Shown piece by piece: positions 16,162 to 24,189 of a stretch of DNA of 64,000 nt. This DNA is from JAJCYX01 sp965243825 (GTDB taxonomy: Bacteria > Chloroflexota > Dehalococcoidia > Lucifugimonadales > Lucifugimonadaceae). Each line of letters starts with the position of its first letter. Position 1 is the first letter of the stretch. The notes below the pieces were generated by a model, which saw only the letters and a list, made by a program, of their open reading frames with translations, was not told where the DNA came from and did not search any database. The stretch covers positions 1,488,001 to 1,552,000 of the forward strand of contig CBDEVT010000001.1 of NCBI GenBank assembly GCA_965243825.1, read 5' to 3'. Made by a program: the position numbers and the translations under genes.

Positions 16162-17175
16162 ATGCAACCGTACGGACTGAGTCGAAGCAAGAAGGTGCTC
16201 GCGGTCGGTGTCACTTTCGTGGCAGTCATCGCATCGGCCTGCAGCAACGACGTTGACATCGACGGGACGATCGATGCTCGTGTACAGGAGGCACTCGCCG
16301 CTCAGCCGACCGTAACTCCGCAGCCGACGGCCTCGCCTCAGCCATCACCGACGGCTCAATTGATCCCAACACCACTCCCAACTTCAACTCCTGCACCCAC
16401 GCCTACGCCGCAGCCGACTTCCACCGCTGCACCGGCTCCTACTCTGGTGCCAACTGCTACTCCGCAGCCCACGACAACTCCGGCGCCAACAGCCACGACC
16501 GTAACGAGTAGCCAGTCAGCAGTAGCGAGCGATTTCTATTCGTCTATCAGGCTTTCGGTCGTGAAGATCCGTGCCGGCAGTAGCTTCGGATCGGGCTGGG
16601 CTATCGAAGACGGCTGGATCATCACCAATGAGCATGTCATTAGCGGACGTACTTCGGTCACGGTTGAAGTTCCGCGAGCCGATGGCGGGGTCGATTTCCT
16701 CATTGGAACAGTGAGGGGGTTCGATACGAAGCGCGATCTTGCTGCTGTGCAGGTTGACCACGAGGCACCGGTTTTACCAACACGAGTAGTGCTGGCCAGT
16801 GATGCGGGAACTCCCATAATGCAGCTCGGCTACTCGGTGGCGTCCAGCGGAGGCTTCCCTGTGGTGCACACAGGTGTGATCACGACGGTGATCCGTCATC
16901 TTGGCGACGTGTTGTCGAACGCTTCACAGCGAGCAGATGAAGGCGGTGATATTGACGGAGTTGGAGTAGTTGTTTTCGATGCGGATGCTGATCCCGGTGA
17001 CAGTGGTGGTCCCGTGATCGACTTTGACGGCAACGTTGTAGGCATCACCTTTGGAGCGGTTGTAACGACCAACAGCGGAAAACGCGTTATTGGCCAGCAA
17101 CAGGCCACGGCGATCGAATCGATCAACCGCGTCTGGTCTCAACTCAAAGAAGGCACCAACACAACCGCTTTATAG
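16162..17175 (+). CDS. Trypsin-like serine protease lipoprotein with Pro/Thr linker
   Basis: A 337-residue exported protein. A signal peptide ends in a lipobox with Cys27 (VIASAC), residues 48-118 are an almost pure Pro/Thr/Ala linker, and the rest is a chymotrypsin-fold domain with triad His158 (NEHV), Asp192 (KRDLA) and Ser281 (GDSGGP). It should be tethered to the outer face of the membrane with the protease held away by the linker. There is no PDZ domain. The open frame reaches back to a TTG at 16114, but GGAGA at 16150-16154 with a 7-nt spacer supports ATG 16162. The 60.5-62.4 kb gene has the same lipobox-linker-protease layout. Confidence 0.88.
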   Translation: MQPYGLSRSKKVLAVGVTFVAVIASACSNDVDIDGTIDARVQEALAAQPTVTPQPTASPQPSPTAQLIPTPLPTSTPAPTPTPQPTSTAAPAPTLVPTATPQPTTTPAPTATTVTSSQSAVASDFYSSIRLSVVKIRAGSSFGSGWAIEDGWIITNEHVISGRTSVTVEVPRADGGVDFLIGTVRGFDTKRDLAAVQVDHEAPVLPTRVVLASDAGTPIMQLGYSVASSGGFPVVHTGVITTVIRHLGDVLSNASQRADEGGDIDGVGVVVFDADADPGDSGGPVIDFDGNVVGITFGAVVTTNSGKRVIGQQQATAIESINRVWSQLKEGTNTTAL

Positions 17176-17181
17176 ATAGTG

Positions 17182-17203
17182 AACTTCGCATTCACGCGAA
17201 GTT
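17182..17203 (+). terminator. Hairpin after the protease gene
   Basis: AACTTCGC (17182-17189) pairs with GCGAAGTT (17196-17203) across a 6-nt loop, 7 bases after the protease stop. No T tract follows, so termination is plausible but not certain. Confidence 0.45.
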
Positions 17204-17306
17204 GAGTTGCGGTCTTCAACGATGGCCAGAGAAGGCTGCGTGCTATGCTCGAGAACTGCGAACATGCGCCTGTGTGGCTGACTTCTGACGAGCCGAAAAC
17301 CAGGTT

Positions 17307-18035
17307 GTGGCGCTACCGCACGGGGGAGATTTGAGCGAGCAGTTTTACGCCCTGATTATCGCTGGTGGTCGAGGTGAACGCCTGCGCCCTTTGACAGACA
17401 ACGTTCCGAAGCCAATGATCGAATTGAATGGCCGGCCGATGCTGTCTTACCAGATCCAGTGGATGAAGTCCCAGGGCGTCACCGATGTCGTGTTCCTGTG
17501 CGGATATCTGGGTCAGACGATCAAGGACTACTTCGGAGACGGTTCGAAGTTCGGGATTAACGCGCACTATTCGTTCGAAGACACTCCACTCGGTCGCGGC
17601 GGGGCCGTTCGCAAGGGAATGTCTCAGGTACCGGAGGACGCGGGAACAGTCCTGGTCACGAACGGTGACAATGTGACTGACCTGGACCTCACAGATATGC
17701 AGGATCTGCATCTCAGGAACGACGCCCTCGTAACGATCATGCTATCTCCGTACATAAGTCAATATGGCACCGTCGAGACTGAAGAGGACGGAACTGTTCT
17801 AAGGTTCGTTGAGAAAGGTCGACTTCCGCTCTGGATCAATGCAGGCGTCTATCTGTTCGACAGATCTGTTGAAAAGATGCTTCCAGAGAACGGGGACCAT
17901 GAAACGACTACGTTTCAGCAGCTATCCGCTGACAGAAAAATGGCCGCACTGCGATCAGAGGCCACCTGGCTCACAGTTGACAGCCAGAAAGACATCGCTG
18001 GCTGTGAAGAGCGTTTACAAGAGCTGTACGGCTAA
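17307..18035 (+). CDS. Sugar-1-phosphate nucleotidyltransferase
   Basis: A 242-residue nucleotidyltransferase of the glucose/mannose-1-phosphate family. The nucleotide-binding signature is IIAGGRGERLRPLTDNVPKP near the N-terminus, GDN supplies the metal-binding Asp, and WINAGVYLFD is the sugar-contact segment. Such enzymes join an NTP to a sugar-1-phosphate to make an activated sugar. The length is that of the short bacterial form without a C-terminal beta-helix. The start is unclear: GTG 17307 is the longest option, and TTG 17331 lies only 2 bases after GGGGGAG. No other cell-envelope sugar gene is adjacent. Confidence 0.85.
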   Translation: MALPHGGDLSEQFYALIIAGGRGERLRPLTDNVPKPMIELNGRPMLSYQIQWMKSQGVTDVVFLCGYLGQTIKDYFGDGSKFGINAHYSFEDTPLGRGGAVRKGMSQVPEDAGTVLVTNGDNVTDLDLTDMQDLHLRNDALVTIMLSPYISQYGTVETEEDGTVLRFVEKGRLPLWINAGVYLFDRSVEKMLPENGDHETTTFQQLSADRKMAALRSEATWLTVDSQKDIAGCEERLQELYG

Positions 18036-18117
18036 TCTGCGGTTGAATACCAGAATCTAAACGAACGAAAACCAGGCGAATCAGATATCGCCCGGGTTCC
18101 AGCGAGAATGCGGCGAA

Positions 18118-18801
18118 CTAGGCGAGAGCTGCCGAAGGTCCCTGGACAGCTCGACTGATCTTAACCGCGGCGAGATTGATCTGTTCCCTGGACGTATTAA
18201 CGCAGAGGTCGTACAGACTCCTGTCCTCAGGGTGAGCCGAGTGGAACGAACTGAAGTAGTCTTCCTGCGCCTTTTCACGTTCACGTATGACTCTCTCCGC
18301 TTCAGACGCTCTTGAGAGTCCCTGTAGTCGCATCATTCTGGCGACGCGGTCTTCCCAGGCTGCGAAGACGCCTATCTTCAAGACCTGTTCGTGTCCTTTA
18401 AGTGCAACGGCTCCTGCACGCTGCACCAAAACTGCACTACCGTTCGTTAGCAGCGTTTGCAACGAGTGCGGATGGTCTGCTTCGTCTTCTACGCTGGTAG
18501 ACATTGGTGCCCCAGGTGAGGAATCCCAGGTCAATGGGTACATCATCAGTTCGGCGCTTGCGAAGTATGGGTCTCCAGCAGCATTGCCCAGTGCGACACC
18601 CCGGACGGCCTTCTCAACGAAGGCCCATATACGATCAGATAGGCGCAACTTGCCCTCAGGCGTCTCTTCAGGCACCTGTAAACCCTGGTAACCGGGTAAA
18701 ACCAGGCGGTCCACGTAGTCGTGGCCCAGCATTTTGGCGACGCGACGACCAAGATCGCCGCTTCCGGCGCCGATGTGGCCATCAATCGTGACGAGCGTCA
18801 T
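18118..18801 (-). CDS. Cytidylate-kinase-like P-loop protein
   Basis: A 227-residue protein of the cytidylate kinase-like family. The modified P-loop GHIGAGSGDLGRRVA (residues 8-22) is near the N-terminus, and the C-terminal block REREKAQEDYFSSF followed by SLYDLCVNTSRE is typical of the family. Classical Cmk uses a different lid region, so the phosphoryl acceptor is unknown. It sits just downstream of a TetR-family regulator on the same strand, with 21 bases between them, which suggests an operon. Its partner NTase gene converges on it. Confidence 0.8.
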   Translation of the reverse strand: MTLVTIDGHIGAGSGDLGRRVAKMLGHDYVDRLVLPGYQGLQVPEETPEGKLRLSDRIWAFVEKAVRGVALGNAAGDPYFASAELMMYPLTWDSSPGAPMSTSVEDEADHPHSLQTLLTNGSAVLVQRAGAVALKGHEQVLKIGVFAAWEDRVARMMRLQGLSRASEAERVIREREKAQEDYFSSFHSAHPEDRSLYDLCVNTSREQINLAAVKISRAVQGPSAALA

Positions 18802-18822
18802 ACGCTGCTCCCGTACATGGGA

Positions 18823-19467
18823 TCAGGTAGATGCCTGATCCCCGTCTGGGGCGAATCTTACACTGTCCGAGGGTGCAAGCGAAGCCTTGTAAAGCTCCCA
18901 AAGGCTCAACACGTTCTCCGTGAGTGGGTGCGCAGCTGAATCGAACAGCCAGCGAGTTACAGATGCCTGGATCATTCCGAAGAACATCGTGGCCGCAGCA
19001 GACGGATTGATAGACGATTCAACCTCACCTGACTTCACGCCTTCCTGGATGAATCCTTCGACAACCGCCAGATAGTCTTCGATCAGTCGTTTTCCGGCGT
19101 TTCTGACGGACTGCTCCTGGAACTGGGCAGCTTCTGCGATAACGACAAACGAAATACCACGTCGCTGTTCGATAAACGATAGGTGGTGCTGAAGCACATG
19201 CTCAAGCTTATCGAGGGCGCTGGAATCGGGAGCTGTACGCTGTTCGATGGTGCCGAGAACAGATTGCCTTACGTCTTCCAACAGCATCACAAGCACTTGC
19301 TCTTTGCTGTCCACGTGTCTGTAGATGGCAGCTTCGGTTACGCCAACCTTGCGGGCGATGCCTCTGACTGTAAGTGCTCCAACCCCGCCGGATGCGATCA
19401 GCTCACGTGCTGCTGTGAGGATTTGGTTCAGACGAGTTTCGTGATCGAGGTGCGTATTTGATGTCAT
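18823..19467 (-). CDS. TetR-family transcriptional regulator
   Basis: A 214-residue regulator. The N-terminal helix-turn-helix is LTVRGIARKVGVTEAAIYRHVDSKEQV, the TetR signature; the C-terminal domain is an all-helical ligand-binding fold. The open frame continues upstream, but homology starts around MTSNTHLDHETR, so I use ATG 19467. It probably controls its own operon, which includes the cytidylate-kinase-like gene, and possibly the divergent HPP gene. The 185-base spacer shows no palindrome I would call an operator with confidence. The ligand is unknown. Confidence 0.9.
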   Translation of the reverse strand: MTSNTHLDHETRLNQILTAARELIASGGVGALTVRGIARKVGVTEAAIYRHVDSKEQVLVMLLEDVRQSVLGTIEQRTAPDSSALDKLEHVLQHHLSFIEQRRGISFVVIAEAAQFQEQSVRNAGKRLIEDYLAVVEGFIQEGVKSGEVESSINPSAAATMFFGMIQASVTRWLFDSAAHPLTENVLSLWELYKASLAPSDSVRFAPDGDQAST

Positions 19468-19652
19468 TGGCGGTCCAGGCCGACGTTCGTGCCGGTGAAT
19501 GGTGTCCACTATGTTAGTTATACGTGAATTTTGGCGCAATCAGTCTTTGTCACACCAATTTGCACCGGTTTAGGCCAATGTTTGAACTGAGTGTGAGTGC
19601 CGGTGTGTACCATGCTTGGCCCGTGCGATAGTGGCTCAGGAGCCGCAAGAAG

Positions 19653-20243
19653 ATGAGAACAACACCCGAGCGTTCAGGGAGAGAACAAAGAACGCGAATT
19701 GCGCCCAGGAGAACTAGGCTCCAGGCAGCCCGGCATAACCGGTTGTTCCGCTGGATTGATCCGCACTTCACTCATCGTTGGAAGCGCTATCTCGTGCAGT
19801 CAACGATCGCGGCTGTGCTTCTCTGGGTGATTCTGCTGGCACAGGACATAATCTCCAACGGTGCCATCGTCGCAGCCATCGCCTCTTCAGTGGCGATCGT
19901 GTTCTTTGTTCCCCATTCCGTCGCATCCTCTCCAGTCAGAATTGTCGGTGGACATCTTTCTGCTGTAGTTGCCGCCTACATCGTGATCGGGTTCGCTCTT
20001 CTTTTCCCCGATTCCGTAGCTGATGCTGTCTGGTTCAATGATCTGCTGGGCGCAATAGCGCTCGGCCTCGTTGTGCTTCTAATGGCCATGACGAACACGG
20101 AGCACGCACCGGCGGCAGGAACTGCGTTGGGACTGGCCGTTCGGGGTGCGCCGTGGGAAGCAGTTTTGTTCATCGTTACCGCAGCAGTCATCGTCGCAGC
20201 AGCCCGTGTGTTGCTTGGGCCGAAACTACAAAACCTGATCTAG
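19653..20243 (+). CDS. HPP-family membrane protein
   Basis: A 196-residue integral membrane protein with a basic 45-residue N-terminus and about four or five transmembrane segments. The motif EHAPAAGTALGLAV is a variant of the HPPAGATAL motif that names the HPP family; the first Pro is replaced, giving H-A-P. Plastid HPP proteins transport nitrite; roles in bacteria are mostly unknown. ATG 19653 has AGGAG 10 bases upstream. It converges on hflC across a shared bidirectional terminator. Confidence 0.75.
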   Translation: MRTTPERSGREQRTRIAPRRTRLQAARHNRLFRWIDPHFTHRWKRYLVQSTIAAVLLWVILLAQDIISNGAIVAAIASSVAIVFFVPHSVASSPVRIVGGHLSAVVAAYIVIGFALLFPDSVADAVWFNDLLGAIALGLVVLLMAMTNTEHAPAAGTALGLAVRGAPWEAVLFIVTAAVIVAAARVLLGPKLQNLI

Positions 20244-20294
20244 TTAAGTTTGCGCGATTTCGGCTGCCGTTTTCGTTGCCTCGTACGAATCTAA

Positions 20295-20322
20295 GAAAGC
20301 TCCGGCATCTGCCGGAGCTTTC
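20295..20322. terminator. Bidirectional intrinsic terminator
   Basis: Perfect 13-bp inverted repeat GAAAGCTCCGGCA / TGCCGGAGCTTTC with a 2-nt centre (tight loop of 4 or more in RNA). A-rich and T-rich flanks on both arms let it serve both the HPP gene (plus) and hflC (minus), which converge here. Confidence 0.9.
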
Positions 20323-20350
20323 TCGTTAACAACTCGTACTCGGTATTCGA

Positions 20351-21448
20351 CTAGTTCGAACTTCCGGAACTCGAGTTCGGTCCCTGGCCGCCGAACGGGT
20401 CTTGCAGGAACTTGAAAAGGTCGCTTTCCACATCGAGCAGAACGGTGGTGTCCGAGGCTAAAGCGTTTCTGTATGCCTCAAGCGTTCTCTGGAAGTCGTA
20501 AAACTCAGGGTCTTGCTCAAGAGCGTCGGCCAGAATCGTGATTGCCTGACCTTCACCTTCACCTCGAAGCAATGCAGCTTGGCCACGTGCTGTTTCAAGA
20601 GTGATCTCGACCTGCCTGTCGACATCGGCCCGGATCTCAGCGTCTCTCTGAGTTCCTTCAGCCCGGAGTCCACTGGCAATTCGTTCACGCTCGGCCCGCA
20701 TGCGATTGAACACGCTGTTCTCGATGTCTTCAGGGAAGTCAGCGCCCTTAATGCGGACGTCAACTATCTCTACTCCAAACGCCCGGGCGAGGGGCTGGAA
20801 GTAGGTCACCTTGAGGTCATTCAACTGCTCAGGAGCGTTCTGCGCGATAAGCGTCTGCAGCTCCTCTTGAGTTGCCGGTCGAGCCCGAACCAGATTATCC
20901 GGGTCCTGCACGAGAAGTGAGAGCTGAACGGTTATCTCAGGGTTCAGCAAGCCATTCGGGAATTCACGAGCTTCCTGGCCGGTTATCTCAGCCCGATTGC
21001 TTGCGACAGTTACCCGCTGCATCACCTCTTCACGCGTTTCGGAGATGATGTCTTCTTGCAGGTCCAATGCCACTTCACTACGCAACTGAGAGTTAACGAT
21101 GGCTGCGACTCTAGTAGCCGCTGCCCTTTCGTCTCTCAATGACCGGAAGAACAGCAACGGATCGACGATCCGATACCTGGCGTAAGAATCGATCACGAGG
21201 TTTCGTTTGTCGGACGTAAGTAGCGAGGCTGCAGGTCCATCGGCGCGTAGCAATCGACTGTCGAACTTGGTAACCGAGTCGATAAACGGCACCTTTACCC
21301 TGAGGCCTGGATCGTTGTGCGCTCGCCGGAACTCACCGAAGCGAGTCACGATTGCAAGCTGTGTCTCGTCCACCGTGAAGAAGGTCTGAGGAAGGACGAT
21401 CAGCGCAACGATGGCGACGATCACTGTAGGAACAAGTACTTTTGCCAT
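20351..21448 (-). CDS. hflC: HflC, SPFH-domain membrane protease modulator
   Basis: A 365-residue protein with one N-terminal membrane anchor (VLVPTVIVAIVALIVLP) followed by an SPFH/band 7 domain (FFTVDETQLAIVTRFGEF) and a long helical region. HflC forms a large membrane cage with HflK around the FtsH protease and limits its access to membrane substrates. It starts 2 bases after the hflK stop, the conserved hflKC order. The C-terminal tail is Gly/Ser-rich and weakly conserved. FtsH itself is not in the window. Confidence 0.93.
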   Translation of the reverse strand: MAKVLVPTVIVAIVALIVLPQTFFTVDETQLAIVTRFGEFRRAHNDPGLRVKVPFIDSVTKFDSRLLRADGPAASLLTSDKRNLVIDSYARYRIVDPLLFFRSLRDERAAATRVAAIVNSQLRSEVALDLQEDIISETREEVMQRVTVASNRAEITGQEAREFPNGLLNPEITVQLSLLVQDPDNLVRARPATQEELQTLIAQNAPEQLNDLKVTYFQPLARAFGVEIVDVRIKGADFPEDIENSVFNRMRAERERIASGLRAEGTQRDAEIRADVDRQVEITLETARGQAALLRGEGEGQAITILADALEQDPEFYDFQRTLEAYRNALASDTTVLLDVESDLFKFLQDPFGGQGPNSSSGSSN

Positions 21449-21450
21449 GA

Positions 21451-22578
21451 CTACGTACCTCCCCCTGCTGTGGCGGTCGGTAACGCAGTAGGCGTTGAGC
21501 CGTCAAGCGGCAGGAACGGTAACACGCCATTTTCGCTTGAGAGAACGAATTTCTTGATGCCCGGCAGGATCTCTTCCATGGCTTCCAGGTACAACCTTCT
21601 GCGGGTTACGTCCGGGGAGTCGCGATAGCCTTCCAGAATGGCAAGGAAACCGTCAGCTTCACCCTGCGCTTTGGCGATACGACCATCCCTGAAGGCCTGC
21701 GCTTCCTCAACGATCTGTGCTGCTTGTCCAACCGCTTGCGGAATCTGTGCAGCCTCATAGGCCTGGGCCTGGTTAATGATCGTCTCTCTGTCCTCACGGG
21801 CACGGACGACGTCTTCGAATGCCGCCTGAACTTCCTGCGGTGGGTTTACGTTCTGCAACAACACGTTCTGAATCTCGATACCAGTGTTGTAGAACTCGGT
21901 CAGTTCAGTCATTTTTAGAAGGATGTCGGTCTGGACCTGCTCCTTCTCCGTCGTCAACACATCGTCAATGTTTCGAGCGCCGACAACCTGTCTGACCGCT
22001 GTCTCAGCGATGTCTCGCAGCGTTGTCCCATCTGGCTGTCCGGACGAGATGCCACGATCCCTGTCTCCTGGGTCATCGACCGAGAAGAGGAAATCTCTCA
22101 GGCTGCTGATTCTGTACTGCACGACGACTTGTACATCTACGATGTTCTCGTCGCCAGTGATCATCAGCGCTTCATCTTCGATTCTTCGGATGCTTGTGTT
22201 CGAGTCGTCGCTCCGGAAGCCGACCTCCAACTGGCGAGTAGTGGTAACTGAGACCACGTTCCTGGTGCCTATCGGTGCCGGGTAATGCCAGTGAAGCCCT
22301 TCGTCTTCGAAGCGCTGGAACTCTCCAAAAGTCCGCAACGCTGCCTGCTGGTCAGGGCCGACGGTATAGAAGCCCGTGGCCAGCCAGATGAACAGTGAGA
22401 GGAAGAAGATTCCTCCCACGATCAGCAGCGCGCCACCGCCTCCCAGGCCCGGTGTATTGAACGAGGTCCGGAGCCGGTTAATGATCTCTTCAAACTGGAC
22501 GTTGGGCTCCTCGTTCTGAGGAGGCCGATACATCTTCAGATCTTTGACCGTACCGCCGTCTTCATTAGCGGTTGCCAT
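21451..22578 (-). CDS. hflK: HflK, SPFH-domain membrane protease modulator
   Basis: A 375-residue partner of HflC. A hydrophilic N-terminal part (about 50 residues) is followed by a Gly-rich stretch and a transmembrane segment (LLIVGGIFFLSLFIWLATGFY), then the SPFH domain starting YTVGPDQQAALRTFG. A long coiled helix with Ala/Gln/Glu repeats (QAQAYEAAQIPQAVGQAAQI) is typical. It is the first gene of the pair. The 173-base region upstream holds a candidate -10 box TATACT at 22716-22711 (minus), without a convincing -35. Confidence 0.93.
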   Translation of the reverse strand: MATANEDGGTVKDLKMYRPPQNEEPNVQFEEIINRLRTSFNTPGLGGGGALLIVGGIFFLSLFIWLATGFYTVGPDQQAALRTFGEFQRFEDEGLHWHYPAPIGTRNVVSVTTTRQLEVGFRSDDSNTSIRRIEDEALMITGDENIVDVQVVVQYRISSLRDFLFSVDDPGDRDRGISSGQPDGTTLRDIAETAVRQVVGARNIDDVLTTEKEQVQTDILLKMTELTEFYNTGIEIQNVLLQNVNPPQEVQAAFEDVVRAREDRETIINQAQAYEAAQIPQAVGQAAQIVEEAQAFRDGRIAKAQGEADGFLAILEGYRDSPDVTRRRLYLEAMEEILPGIKKFVLSSENGVLPFLPLDGSTPTALPTATAGGGT

Positions 22579-22751
22579 TAGTCCTCCAACTTATGCCGTT
22601 TTCCATCTTTGGATTGGAGTTGTGTCCGTTCGATTCGGAATTTTCCGAACAGCCGCCCTCAAACTGGACAACACAGGGCGATACAAGAACGATTGGATTT
22701 GCGGCTGACAAGTATAGCCGAGAGCGCTGATGGTCTCGCTGCGCCCAGGGG

Positions 22752-24137
22752 TCATCTGCCTGCTGTGATCCCACGACGTTCCAGTAAAGCTTCGAATTCG
22801 GAATACGATGAAATCCCTCTAAGGGCTCTAATGAGACCAGCTGCGTCTTCTTCTTGCTGCCGCAGTTCCCACATTTGTCTAGCAGTAGGACTCACCGATG
22901 ACGGACTGTCACCGTAGCTGCCGTTGAACGCGAAGTAGGCCTGGTTGATCTTCCGGATCAGGTACCCGCGTTCGTTCAACTCAACTCGTCGTTGTTCCAT
23001 CCATGTCTCGGCGCCATCTACGTCACCGACTTCGAGTAACTCGTCAGTGCGAACACGAGTCTCACGCATGAATCGGAAGAAATCGAACGTGCCGGGGTCG
23101 GGCTCGGGATCAAGAGGTTCGTCTTGCGGATCGATTGGCGCCGGTGGAGGCTTCACCGGTGGGTCGTTCCCGGTCAGGTCTGCCCAAACCTTGCCACCGA
23201 TCTCATCTCCAACGAGGTTGGCAAGTGTTTCATTGATCTCGACCATCGATCCACCACTGAAGAACGATCGGCCCAGCGGGTAGAAGAACAGGTAGGCATG
23301 AAGCCATTCATGCGCTGCGACCTCCAGTAGAGGCAAAAGGTCTCTGTTGGATGGAATCACGTTTGGGTAACTCGCCAGTCCGCCTGTACGAAGAATAACC
23401 GCGGACAGGTTGAAATCTTCGGCGAGTGACCTCTCGATCTCCTCCATGTCAGCCACAGCAATGTCAGGCGCAATGAGTACCGTTTCCTGCCTCACAATGC
23501 GGTCTCTAGGTGACACAACCAGCACGCTGGGTGGATTGTCGATGCGAAAATCGACTGGAGGCCAGATGAAGTCGCCGATCACGTTGAGATCAAGATCAAC
23601 CAGTTCGGCACTAATTGCGGCTTCGAGATACTCCTCGACGCTGTCCCGCAGCCGGTCCTTCTCTGCAATCAGGTCGTCCAGCGTTACCTGTTCTGCGCGT
23701 AAATCTTGTTGAACCACTTCGCCGCGTGAGGACTCCTGTAGGACTCTGAACTGTGCATCGCGGATTTCTGGGACGATTTCCAGGTAGCGTGCCAGGGCTG
23801 CTTCGCGGTCTGCTGTGTCCGTCGCGGTCCACGGTAGTGCGGTGTAGACGCGGTGGATCCATTTATCCAGAAAATTGTCGATTTCGAACGAGAGAAGTCC
23901 GTAGCGATGCTGGGCAGATGCTTTTTCTGCTGCCGTGAGGTTCAGCGAATCGCCCTTCGGGATCATGAAAGCAACGACTCCGTAAAGCAGAAGCAGTGTT
24001 AACACCAACCAACGAGATTTACGTCTCTCCGGTGCATGTCCAATCCACGTGAGAACTGCGAGCGCGAATCTTCCCGGCCATGTAAATGTTCGCCAGGTCA
24101 TGCTATTCGGCGGTCGTGCGGTGGTTTCCACGCTCAA
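22752..24137 (-). CDS. Membrane-anchored putative zinc metallopeptidase (HEWLH)
   Basis: A 461-residue protein I do not recognise by name. One transmembrane segment (WLVLTLLLLYGVVAFMI, about 43-59) is followed by a helical region and then HEWLHAYL, an HExxH zinc motif, with EINETLANLVGDEIG about 20 residues later supplying a possible third Glu ligand as in gluzincins. A Pro-rich insert (PPVKPPPAPIDPQDEP) follows. The catalytic part would lie outside the membrane. TTG 24137 is the longest start; ATG 24101 is also possible. It is divergent from another HExxH protein 52 bases away and lies 173 bases upstream of hflK on the same strand. Confidence 0.6.
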   Translation of the reverse strand: MSVETTARPPNSMTWRTFTWPGRFALAVLTWIGHAPERRKSRWLVLTLLLLYGVVAFMIPKGDSLNLTAAEKASAQHRYGLLSFEIDNFLDKWIHRVYTALPWTATDTADREAALARYLEIVPEIRDAQFRVLQESSRGEVVQQDLRAEQVTLDDLIAEKDRLRDSVEEYLEAAISAELVDLDLNVIGDFIWPPVDFRIDNPPSVLVVSPRDRIVRQETVLIAPDIAVADMEEIERSLAEDFNLSAVILRTGGLASYPNVIPSNRDLLPLLEVAAHEWLHAYLFFYPLGRSFFSGGSMVEINETLANLVGDEIGGKVWADLTGNDPPVKPPPAPIDPQDEPLDPEPDPGTFDFFRFMRETRVRTDELLEVGDVDGAETWMEQRRVELNERGYLIRKINQAYFAFNGSYGDSPSSVSPTARQMWELRQQEEDAAGLIRALRGISSYSEFEALLERRGITAGR

Positions 24138-24189
24138 AACGAACTCTGGTTGTTGATACGAACTTCCTCAGTTATCTGAACGTATATGT

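Noticed and set aside
16303..16515. Short tandem repeats or CRISPR-like array
   Set aside because: These are codons for a Pro/Thr/Ala linker inside a lipoprotein gene; there are no regular repeat-spacer units. The same applies to 62101-62268.
22579..22751. Clear sigma-70 promoter for hflKC
   Set aside because: A TATACT -10 box is present, but no matching -35 box at 16-18 nt could be found.
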